From NCBI RefSeq assembly GCF_014203735.1, contig NZ_JACHJQ010000008.1, positions 444,092 through 508,091 of the forward strand: 64,000 bases of DNA, read 5' to 3'. The translations under genes and the position numbers were made by a program. Below the pieces are notes generated by a model that saw only the letters and a list, made by a program, of their open reading frames with translations, did no database searches and was not told the DNA's origin. Source of the DNA: Actinophytocola algeriensis (GTDB lineage Bacteria; Actinomycetota; Actinomycetes; Mycobacteriales; Pseudonocardiaceae). Positions 9,781 to 16,517 of this stretch are shown in pieces; position 1 is the stretch's first letter, and each line of letters begins with the position of its first letter.

Positions 9781-10110
9781 ATGAAGATCGAGGAGCTGTT
9801 CACGAAGGCGCGGAACTCGGTCGAGGCGAGGATGGTCTTCGCGGAGCCCATCGAACGGGGCGGGCTCACGGTCATCCCCGCGGCGCGGGTCGCCGCGGGC
9901 GGTGGCGGCGGCAACGGCCGCGACCAGCACGGGCAGGAAGGTGAGGGCGCCGGCCTCGGGCTCACCGCCCGGCCCGTCGGCGCGTACGTCATCGAGGACG
10001 GGAAGCTGCGGTGGGAACCCGCCGTCGACGTGAACCGCATCGCGGCGGTCGCGGGCGCGATCGTGGTCGCCGCGCTGTGGTTGTCCAAGCGCAAAGCGGG
10101 CAAACCGTAG
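9781..10110 (+). CDS. gerW: GerW family sporulation-associated protein (YtfJ)
   Basis: 109 aa from ATG 9781 with a GGAGG ribosome site just upstream. It shows the GerW/YtfJ pattern: short N-terminal helix, GLTVIPAARVAAGGGGGNG with the glycine run, PVGAYVIEDGKLRW, and a C-terminal hydrophobic helix with a basic tail. In Bacillus the homologue is a spore protein needed for germination; in actinomycetes it is widespread and its role is not defined. The next gene starts 3 bp after its stop, indicating an operon. Confidence 0.88.
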   Translation: MKIEELFTKARNSVEARMVFAEPIERGGLTVIPAARVAAGGGGGNGRDQHGQEGEGAGLGLTARPVGAYVIEDGKLRWEPAVDVNRIAAVAGAIVVAALWLSKRKAGKP

Positions 10111-10113
10111 ACC

Positions 10114-10887
10114 ATGAGCATCCATCGCCCGCGGTTCCTGGCTGTCGTCCTCCTCGCGGCCGCCGCGGGTGCCGCCGCGTGCGGCCAGAGCCCACCAGCA
10201 GGCCAAGTGACCAACTCGACGACCAACCCGGTCGGCACGGCGGAAGCCCCCACGGACACCACCACGACCACAACTGCCGAGCGGGAGTTCGCGTACCAGC
10301 CGCTGTGGCCGTTCGCCGACGCCGACGAGGCGGCCGCCTGGCAGGACAGCTACCGCACGAGCGGCCACCAGCCGTGGCACCTCGACGCGGAGGAGACCGC
10401 GGTCGCGTTCACCACCGGCTACCTCGGCTTCGCGGAGATCGACCAGGCCCTGTCCAGCGACGTGGACGGCGACGAGGCGTGGGTGACGGTCGGCTACGCG
10501 GTCGAGCAGAGCGACCCGGGCCCGGCCGCGGTGGTGCACCTCGCGCGGATCGGCACGGGCGACGACGCGCCGTGGGAGGTCGTCGGGACCCGCGACACGA
10601 CGCTCACCCTCACCGAACCCCGCTACGGCACCACGATCACGACGCCGGTCACCGTCGGCGGGCAGGTCACCGGCATCGATGAGAGCATCCGCGTGCAGGT
10701 CCGCAAGCTGTCGGGCGTGCTCGGCGAGTCCTGTTGCCTCGCCGCGGGCGGGGAGAACACGCCGTGGACGACCGCGGTGTCCTACGAAGGCGCGGACAGC
10801 GCGCCCCTGACCATCGTCGCGTCGACCGGCGGGCACGTCGCCGATGTCGAGCGGTTCGCCATCACGGGCGTGCGGCACGGCGCCTGA
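10114..10887 (+). CDS. Lipoprotein with Gmad2-like C-terminal domain
   Basis: 257 aa from ATG 10114. Lipobox GAAAC with Cys23, then a Thr-rich linker to about residue 55. A middle domain (about 60-165) carries FAYQPLWPFADADEAAAWQ, and the last 85 residues (TTPVTVGGQVTGIDESIRVQV onward) have the look of the Gmad2 immunoglobulin-like domain found in actinobacterial and spore-former lipoproteins; this match is by eye only. It starts 3 bp after gerW, so the pair is co-transcribed. Probably an envelope protein; no enzymatic motif is visible. Confidence 0.75.
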   Translation: MSIHRPRFLAVVLLAAAAGAAACGQSPPAGQVTNSTTNPVGTAEAPTDTTTTTTAEREFAYQPLWPFADADEAAAWQDSYRTSGHQPWHLDAEETAVAFTTGYLGFAEIDQALSSDVDGDEAWVTVGYAVEQSDPGPAAVVHLARIGTGDDAPWEVVGTRDTTLTLTEPRYGTTITTPVTVGGQVTGIDESIRVQVRKLSGVLGESCCLAAGGENTPWTTAVSYEGADSAPLTIVASTGGHVADVERFAITGVRHGA

Positions 10888-10917
10888 CACCGGGATTCGA
10901 CGCGAGGAGGCGTCGCG

Positions 10918-11790
10918 ATGAGAACCACCACCACCCTTCCTGGGCACCAGACGGTGCTCCGCGCGCTCCGGCTCGCGAACCGGGCGCCGTCGGCGCACAA
11001 CACGCAGCCGTGGCACTGGTTCGTCGGCGACTACTCGATCCACCTGATGGCCGACCGGTCCCGGCACGTGCCCGGCACCGACCCCTGCGAGCGCGACCTG
11101 GTGATCAGCTGCGGCGCGGCACTGCACCACCTCCGGACCGCGCTCGCCGCGGCAGGCTGGTACGCCGAGGTGGACCTGCTGCCCGGCGCCGACCCCGACC
11201 ACCTCGCATCGGTCGAGATGTCGCGCCGCGCTCCGTCCGAAGAGGACATCATGCTGGCGAGGGCGATCCCCCGGCGCCACACCGACCGCGGCGCGTTCGC
11301 GTCGTGTCCGATGCCGGACGGGCACCTCGACCTGCTGGCGGGCCACGCCGCGGCGGAGGGTGTCGCGCTGGTGCCGGTGACCGATCCGGCGCACCGGCAC
11401 GTCGTCACCACCGCCATCGCCGCGGCCGCGGGATGGCAGGACGAGACGGCCACACCCGAGGGCGGCGGGCCGTGCGCCGAGGAACTGGTCGTGCTCGCCA
11501 CGCCGGCCGACGACGTCGTGTCCCGGCTGCGTGCGGGTGTGGCGGCGAGCGCGGTGCTGCTCGCCGCCACCAGCCTCGACCTGGCCACCTGCCCGCTGAC
11601 CCGGCTGTTCCGGGTCGGGCACACCCGCGACCGGCTCCGCCACGAGGTGCTGTCCGGGGCCACGCACCCGCAGCTGGTCCTGCGGGTCGGCCGGGCCGCC
11701 GCCGAGCCGGTCGCCCGGTCACCGCGCCGGTCCGTCGACGAGACCGTCACCTACCTGCCCGGCACCGGCCCCCGGCGCGCCGGGCACTGA
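10918..11790 (+). CDS. Acg family FMN-binding nitroreductase-like protein
   Basis: 290 aa from ATG 10918 with GAGGAGG upstream. The opening RLANRAPSAHNTQPWHWFV and the following HLMADRSRHVPGTDP are characteristic of the Acg family (Mycobacterium tuberculosis Rv2032), a divergent nitroreductase group that binds FMN but has a lid covering the flavin; enzymatic activity is doubtful and flavin storage has been suggested. At 290 aa it is somewhat shorter than usual (about 320-330). Acg is a member of the DosR dormancy regulon in mycobacteria, which is of interest because a DevR/DevS pair lies at 39.8-42.2 kb. Confidence 0.85.
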   Translation: MRTTTTLPGHQTVLRALRLANRAPSAHNTQPWHWFVGDYSIHLMADRSRHVPGTDPCERDLVISCGAALHHLRTALAAAGWYAEVDLLPGADPDHLASVEMSRRAPSEEDIMLARAIPRRHTDRGAFASCPMPDGHLDLLAGHAAAEGVALVPVTDPAHRHVVTTAIAAAAGWQDETATPEGGGPCAEELVVLATPADDVVSRLRAGVAASAVLLAATSLDLATCPLTRLFRVGHTRDRLRHEVLSGATHPQLVLRVGRAAAEPVARSPRRSVDETVTYLPGTGPRRAGH

Positions 11791-11856
11791 CCGTTGCCCG
11801 GTCACCACGGTCTCCGTGCGGTCCGCCGCGGCAGCGTCGAGGTTCCCTCCTCACCA

Positions 11857-11870
11857 GGGCCCTTCGACCC
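11857..11870. promoter_or_regulatory. Possible DevR/DosR-like box
   Basis: GGGCCCTTCGACCC differs from the mycobacterial DosR core GGGACTTNNGNCCC at two defined positions and lies 42 bp upstream of the ATG at 11912. In DNA this GC-rich such a match can arise by chance. Confidence 0.25.
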
Positions 11871-11911
11871 CGGCCTGTGCGGTCGGCCGGGCATGCGCGC
11901 ACGATCAGGAC

Positions 11912-13174
11912 ATGGCCATCGAGTTCGGCACCCCGGCGCGGTACCTGCCGGCACCCAGGGACAACGCGACCGGCGACCTGACCCGCAACGCGCTCAGCGT
12001 CCCCGACGCGCCCGCGTTCGCGCGGTGGCTGGGCGGCACGTGGCACACGATCACGTGGTCCGAGTTCGCCGACCTGGCCACCACGCTCGCCGCTGGACTC
12101 GTGGCGGCCGGGATCGCACCGGGCGACCGGATCGCGCTCATGGCGGCCTCGGGTGTCGAGTGGGTGCGCGCGGACTACGCGATCTGGCTGGCCGGCGCGG
12201 TGTCCGTGCCCATCCCGGCCACGGCGGCACCGGCGGAGGCCGAGTGGATCCTGCGGGACTCGGGTGCCGTCGCCGCCTTCACCGGTGACGACCGGCAGTA
12301 CGCGCTGATCGAGGCTGCCGGGGTGCGGCACATCTGGTCGACCGCCGCGGGCGGGGTCGAGGAACCCGCCGCCCTCGCGGAGGTCGAGCGGCGCAGGCGG
12401 GCCCTCACCTCGGGCACGACGGCCACGATCGTCTACCCACCCGGCGCGGCGCACGGCTGCCGCCTGAGCCACGGGAACCTGACCGCGGCCGTGCACGCGG
12501 CCGCCGAGTCGCCCTTCGACCAGTACACCGAGCTGCTGATCGGCCTGCCGTGCACGGACGTCCTCGCCAGGGTGACGCAGCTGAAGGCGGTGCACAGCGG
12601 CGCGCTCACGGCACACGCGACCGATCCGGCGCACCTCGGCGACGCGCTCCTTTCCTTCCGCCCCACCGTGTTGCTGGCCGCGCCGGAGGTACTGGACCGG
12701 TTCGACCCGGGGACGGCACGGACCGCGGTGGCGTACGGGCAGGCCCTCGACGCGGGACGGGTGCCGCTCTCCGTGCGGCTGCGCCGCGGGCGCCACCCCA
12801 AGCAGCTGGCGCGGTTCGGGGGCCGCCTCACCCACGTCGTGACGGGCGGACCGCTGGTGCCGCGGCTCGCGTGGTTCCTGCGTGGCATCGGCCTGACGGT
12901 GCTCGACGGCTACAGCCGCGCGGAGACGAGCGGACCAGTCACGTGCAACCTGCCGGGCGGCACCCGCACCGGTACGGCGGGCAGGCCGCTGCCGGGCTGC
13001 CGGTTACGCATCACGCGGGACGGGGAGGTCCTCGTCCGCGGCGCCACCGTGTTCCAGGGCCACTGGTCCGCCCCGACCCCGGAGCTGGACGGGGACGGCT
13101 GGTTCCACACCGGCGACCTCGGCCACCTCGACGACGGCTACCTGACGATCACGGGCCGCCGGGGCGTGCGGTGA
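11912..13174 (+). CDS. Truncated, probably inactive long-chain acyl-CoA synthetase (AMP-binding) homologue
   Basis: 420 aa from ATG 11912. The N-terminal half follows long-chain acyl-CoA synthetases (FADLATTLAAGLVAAGIAPGDRIALMAASGVEW), and DGYSRAETS (core A5 region) and the late HTGDLGHLDDGYLTITGRRG (A7/A8 region) are recognisable. Two defects stand out: the ATP phosphate loop normally YTSGTTGxPKG is reduced to YPPGAAHG, and the reading frame stops just after TGRRG, so the whole C-terminal domain (about 150 residues with the catalytic lysine) is missing. It is shorter than the usual 600 aa. It may be a decaying gene or a repurposed non-catalytic protein. Its 3' end lies about 43 bp before the MITE. 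Confidence 0.75.
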   Translation: MAIEFGTPARYLPAPRDNATGDLTRNALSVPDAPAFARWLGGTWHTITWSEFADLATTLAAGLVAAGIAPGDRIALMAASGVEWVRADYAIWLAGAVSVPIPATAAPAEAEWILRDSGAVAAFTGDDRQYALIEAAGVRHIWSTAAGGVEEPAALAEVERRRRALTSGTTATIVYPPGAAHGCRLSHGNLTAAVHAAAESPFDQYTELLIGLPCTDVLARVTQLKAVHSGALTAHATDPAHLGDALLSFRPTVLLAAPEVLDRFDPGTARTAVAYGQALDAGRVPLSVRLRRGRHPKQLARFGGRLTHVVTGGPLVPRLAWFLRGIGLTVLDGYSRAETSGPVTCNLPGGTRTGTAGRPLPGCRLRITRDGEVLVRGATVFQGHWSAPTPELDGDGWFHTGDLGHLDDGYLTITGRRGVR

Positions 13175-13216
13175 GCCCGGTGCGCCGGACCGGGGACGTC
13201 GCAAACCGGTGATCGA

Positions 13217-13384
13217 CTAGTGTCCCGCGCCAAAAATGCGGTGATTGAGTCGGTGGATCCAGGTTTCTGCCGGCAAGGCGCCGGTTCGTCCTCGTACTGG
13301 ATCGTACTTGGGCGGACCGGCAACGCCGCCGGCAGGAAGCTGGGCCGCCGAATCAGTTTCCTGATTTCCGGCTCGGGACACTAG
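13217..13384. mobile_element. MITE-like inverted-repeat element (about 160 bp)
   Basis: Flanked by CTAG on both sides (13217-13220 and 13381-13384). The left end TGTCCCG (13221-13227) and right end CGGGACA (13374-13380) are perfect terminal inverted repeats, and the arms continue as an imperfect inverted repeat for about 70 bp each, including the 8-bp block CTGCCGGC in the left arm and GCCGGCAG in the right. No coding capacity. If the duplication is TA rather than CTAG, the element is GTGTCCCG...CGGGACAC (13220-13381), as for IS630/Tc1-like elements; with CTAG it would fit an IS5-type target. Confidence 0.75.
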
Positions 13385-13394
13385 CGTGCCGGTC

Positions 13395-14327
13395 GTGGAC
13401 CTCGGCATGCGGCTCTTCACCGACCCCCACCAGGGCGCGACGTACGACGACGTGCTACGCATGGCGCGCTGCGCGGAGGACGCCGGTTACGACGCGTTCT
13501 TCCGGTCGGACCACTACCTGCGGATCACCCCGGGCGACGGGCTCCCCGGCCCGACCGACGCGTGGCTCACGCTGGCCGGGCTGGCGCGGGACACCACCAC
13601 CATCCGGCTGGGCACCCTCGTCACCGCGGCGACCTTCCGGCAGCCGGGGCCGCTGGCGATCGCGGTGGCGCAGGTCGACCGGATGTCCGGCGGGCGGGTC
13701 GAGTTCGGGCTCGGGACCGGCTGGTTCGAGGCGGAGCACCGCGCGTACGGCATCCCGTTCCCGCCGCTGCGCGAGCGGTTCGACCGGCTCGAGGAGCAAC
13801 TGGAGATCATCACCGGGCTGTGGCAGACGCCGGTGGGTGAGACGTACTCGTTCCAGGGCGAGCACTACACGCTGCGCGACTCCCCCGCGCTGCCCAAGCC
13901 GCTCCAGCGCCCGCGTCCGCCGGTCCTGGTGGGCGGTGGCGGCCGCACGCGCACGCCGGCGCTCGCGGCGCGGTTCGCCGACGAGTTCAACCTCCCGTTC
14001 GTCGACGAGGAGACCGCGGCCGCGCAGTTCGCCAGGGTGGACGAGGCGTGCGCCGCGGCCGGGCGCGCCCGGTTGCCCAAGTCGACCGCGCAGGTGCTGT
14101 GCGTCGGCCGCACCGGCGCCGAGCTGGCGCGCAGGGCCGAGGCGATCGGGAAGCCGGTCGACGAGCTGCGCGCGACGGGCCTGGCCGGCACGCCAGCGGA
14201 GGTGGTGGACCGGCTCGGCCGGTGGCGTGCACGCGCCGGCGTCAGCCGCGTCTACCTGGAGACCCTGGACCTGTTCGACCTCGACCACGTCGAGCTGGTG
14301 GCGGCCGAGGTGTTCCCCCAGCTCTGA
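13395..14327 (+). CDS. LLM class (luciferase-like) F420-dependent oxidoreductase
   Basis: 310 aa if started at GTG 13395, which gives the usual family opening MDLGMRLFTDPHQGATYDDVL; GTG 13386 would add three residues but lies 1 bp from the MITE. The luciferase-like fold is marked by YDAFFRSDHYL, the substrate/cofactor strand IRLGTLVTAATFRQPGPLA, SGGRVEFGLGTGWFEAEH and the RFDRLEEQLEII helix. This subgroup binds coenzyme F420 or FMN and performs hydride transfers on diverse substrates, unknown here. No clear ribosome site is visible, and the MITE supplies its upstream DNA, so expression may have been altered by the insertion. Confidence 0.9.
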   Translation: MDLGMRLFTDPHQGATYDDVLRMARCAEDAGYDAFFRSDHYLRITPGDGLPGPTDAWLTLAGLARDTTTIRLGTLVTAATFRQPGPLAIAVAQVDRMSGGRVEFGLGTGWFEAEHRAYGIPFPPLRERFDRLEEQLEIITGLWQTPVGETYSFQGEHYTLRDSPALPKPLQRPRPPVLVGGGGRTRTPALAARFADEFNLPFVDEETAAAQFARVDEACAAAGRARLPKSTAQVLCVGRTGAELARRAEAIGKPVDELRATGLAGTPAEVVDRLGRWRARAGVSRVYLETLDLFDLDHVELVAAEVFPQL

Positions 14328-14344
14328 AGAACAGTCCTGCCCGG

Positions 14345-15031
14345 TCAGTCGCGGTCCAGCCACTCCGACAGCAGTGCGCGTTCCGCCGGGGTGAGCATCG
14401 GCAGCGTGGGGGCGACGGCCCGGATCGCGACGGCCACCTCGGCCGGGCCGCCGGCCGGCAGAGCGGGTGCGGCGGTGAGGATCGAGCGGGCGACGGCCTC
14501 GTACATCGCGTCCGCCAGCCCGGGGTCGCGGGCCTCGGGCGGTGCCGACAGCAGGGTCAGCACCGCGCCGGTGCCCGCGGCGTGGATCAGCTCGACCGCG
14601 CGCCGTTCGGTGACCCGCAGCCTGCCCGCCTCCGCGACGCGGCGCACCCGCCCGCGCAGCACGGCGAGCCCGGCGTCCGCCGCCGGGGACGGTGTGTCGC
14701 GGGCGGGGTCGGTGAGCAGCCCGAACAGCGCCGCGTTGGCGAGACCGAAGCCGATGTGCGCGTCCCAGCCCGCCTTGAGGTCGGCCACGGGGTCGGCGCT
14801 CTCCTCGGCGAGTGCCTTCGCGGCGACGTAGTCCGCGAACACGTGCTCGGCCACGGCGTCGAGGAGCGCGTCCTTGTCCGCGAAGAACCGGTAGATCGTC
14901 GGCGCCTGCATGCCGGCGGCCTGCGCCACCGCACGCGTCGTGACCGCCGCCGCGCCGTCCTCGCGCAGCAGCCGCGCCGCGGCCGCCACGATCCGGGTGC
15001 GTGTCTCGAGCCTGCTCGCCACCTCCACCAT
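14345..15031 (-). CDS. TetR family transcriptional regulator
   Basis: 228 aa from ATG 15031. N-terminal DNA-binding domain: TRTRIVAAAARLLREDGAAAVTTRAVAQAAGMQAPTIYRFFADKDALLDAV (residues about 10-60). The rest is a helical ligand domain with no assignable ligand. It is divergent from the NmrA-like gene at 15110, and the 78-bp intergenic region contains inverted and direct repeats that are probable operators, a standard arrangement in which the TetR represses the divergent reductase gene. Confidence 0.9.
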   Translation of the reverse strand: MVEVASRLETRTRIVAAAARLLREDGAAAVTTRAVAQAAGMQAPTIYRFFADKDALLDAVAEHVFADYVAAKALAEESADPVADLKAGWDAHIGFGLANAALFGLLTDPARDTPSPAADAGLAVLRGRVRRVAEAGRLRVTERRAVELIHAAGTGAVLTLLSAPPEARDPGLADAMYEAVARSILTAAPALPAGGPAEVAVAIRAVAPTLPMLTPAERALLSEWLDRD

Positions 15032-15056
15032 GTTGCCGACGATAACGCATAACTGC

Positions 15057-15093
15057 TATCAATGTTGCTAACCTTGATAATAACGTTGCTAAC
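15057..15093. promoter_or_regulatory. Probable operator of the TetR/NmrA divergent pair
   Basis: TATCAA at 15057-15062 and TTGATA at 15074-15079 form an inverted repeat, and GTTGCTAAC occurs twice (15064-15072 and 15085-15093) with a 21-bp period, exactly two helical turns. The region is AT-rich compared with its surroundings, as expected for the shared promoter. Confidence 0.6.
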
Positions 15094-15109
15094 AGCGGAA
15101 GGGGCAGTC

Positions 15110-15976
15110 ATGATCATCATCACCGGAGCCACCGGCACCCTCGGTGCCCAGATCGTCGACCGGCTGCTCACGCGCATCCCGGCCGACCAGGTCGGCGTCA
15201 GCGTGCGCGACCCGAGCCGTGCGGCGGACCTGGCCGCGCGCGGTGTGCGGGTGCGGCGCGGCGACTACGGCGATCCTCGGTCCCTAGCGGAGTCGTTCGA
15301 GGGCGCCACGCAGGTGCTCGTGGTCTCCGCGGGCCAGACCGGCGCGGCGGGTGTGGCCCTGCACGTCGCGCCGGTCGACGCCGCGCTGGACGCCGGCGCG
15401 CGGCGGGTGCTCTACACCAGCCACCAGGGCGCGGCGGAGGACTCGCTGTTCGCGCCGATGCCCGACCACGCCGCCACCGAGCACTACCTGGCGAAGACGG
15501 GCGCACCGTTTACGTCGCTGCGGAACGGGTTCTACACGAGCACGATCACGGCGATGTTCGGCCAGGCGCTGGAGACCGGCGAGCTGGTCGCACCGGCCGA
15601 CGGCCCCATCTCGTGGACCGCGCACGCCGACCTCGCGGAGGCCGCGGCGATCGCCATCGCCGACGAGGGCCGGTTCGACGGGCCGACCCCGCCGCTGACC
15701 GCACCGGTCGCGCTCGACCTGGATGACATCGCCGGGGTGCTCACCGACATCACGGGACGCACGATCCGCCGCGTCGTCGTCGACGACGAGGAGTGGACGG
15801 CCACGCTCACCAGCCGCGGTGTGCCCGCGGACCGGGCGGCACTGCTGCTCGGCATGTTCCTGGGTGCCCGCCGCGGCGAGTTCGCCACGGTAGCGCCGGA
15901 TCTCGAGGAGCTCCTGGGACGCCCGCCGACCCCGGTCCGGCAGGTGCTGGCGGACGCCGCCGGCCTGCCGCGGTAG
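15110..15976 (+). CDS. NmrA/QorB-like NAD(P)H-binding SDR protein
   Basis: 288 aa from ATG 15110, chosen because GGAAGGGG lies 6 bp upstream and the protein then opens with the nucleotide-binding motif MIIITGATGTLGAQI. Extended/atypical SDR features follow (SVRDPSRAADLAARGVRVRRGDY, QGAAEDSLFAPMPDHAATEHYL, TSLRNGFY), as in NmrA-like proteins and QorB quinone reductase. No Tyr-x3-Lys catalytic pair is evident, which is normal for this group. It could reduce quinones or act as a redox sensor. Divergent from the TetR gene with operator-like repeats between them. Confidence 0.88.
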   Translation: MIIITGATGTLGAQIVDRLLTRIPADQVGVSVRDPSRAADLAARGVRVRRGDYGDPRSLAESFEGATQVLVVSAGQTGAAGVALHVAPVDAALDAGARRVLYTSHQGAAEDSLFAPMPDHAATEHYLAKTGAPFTSLRNGFYTSTITAMFGQALETGELVAPADGPISWTAHADLAEAAAIAIADEGRFDGPTPPLTAPVALDLDDIAGVLTDITGRTIRRVVVDDEEWTATLTSRGVPADRAALLLGMFLGARRGEFATVAPDLEELLGRPPTPVRQVLADAAGLPR

Positions 15977-15979
15977 TCC

Positions 15980-16336
15980 TCACGACCCGACGCGCAGCAC
16001 GCCCTGGCCACCGAGGACCGCGACCACGGTGAACTCCTGCGAGTTCAGCACCAGCTGCTTGCCCGCCGCACCCGCCGCGGACAGTTCCGAGGAGTTGCCC
16101 TGCCCGTCGTCCGAACGGGACGCGACCTCCAGCATGTCCTCCTCGATGGCGACCTCGACCCGGCCCAGGCCGGGGAGGTCGAGGACGTCCCCCGTCTCGA
16201 CCAGCACCTCGCAGGTGCCGTCCGCGCACGCCCCGAGGTCCGCACCGTCGGCCGCGGCGGGGAGCGAGTCCTCCCCGCATCCCGACAGGACGAACACCAG
16301 CACCGACACGACCGCGAGCTTTCCTTTGCCCAGCAT
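15980..16336 (-). CDS. Small lipoprotein, unknown function
   Basis: 118 aa from ATG 16336. Signal with lipobox LSGC (Cys20). The mature part is acidic and contains two cysteines in ACADGTCEVLVETGD, then alternating short beta-type segments ending in a valine-rich strand. No family recognised. It converges on the NmrA-like gene with only 3 bp between the stops. Confidence 0.75.
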   Translation of the reverse strand: MLGKGKLAVVSVLVFVLSGCGEDSLPAAADGADLGACADGTCEVLVETGDVLDLPGLGRVEVAIEEDMLEVASRSDDGQGNSSELSAAGAAGKQLVLNSQEFTVVAVLGGQGVLRVGS

Positions 16337-16406
16337 GGGAAAAGCGTAGGAGTCCGGCGGTGCGGCAGCGGGGTGGTCGGCAGGTTCCTGCCGACCACCC
16401 GGCCGC

Positions 16407-16517
16407 TCAGCTCATGGCGGCCAGCAGGTCGCGGCAGGCCTTCTCGCACGCCCGGCGGTGCTCGTGGCTCTCCGCGCGGGAGTCGTCGTGGCTTTCGGTG
16501 GCGCGCCGTCCGGTCAG
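16407..16517 (-). CDS. Possible 36-aa peptide ORF overlapping the end of the hydrolase gene
   Basis: A short frame begins at CTG 16517, overlapping the TGA of the CocE hydrolase, and encodes a His/Cys-containing peptide ending SHEHRRACEKACRDLLAAMS. The end resembles the last helix of DUF326-type Cys-rich four-helix copper proteins (HEHCxxCAEACR), but one Cys position is Arg. No standard start codon is available, so it may be a remnant of a lost gene or chance. Confidence 0.2.
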   Translation of the reverse strand: MTGRRATESHDDSRAESHEHRRACEKACRDLLAAMS

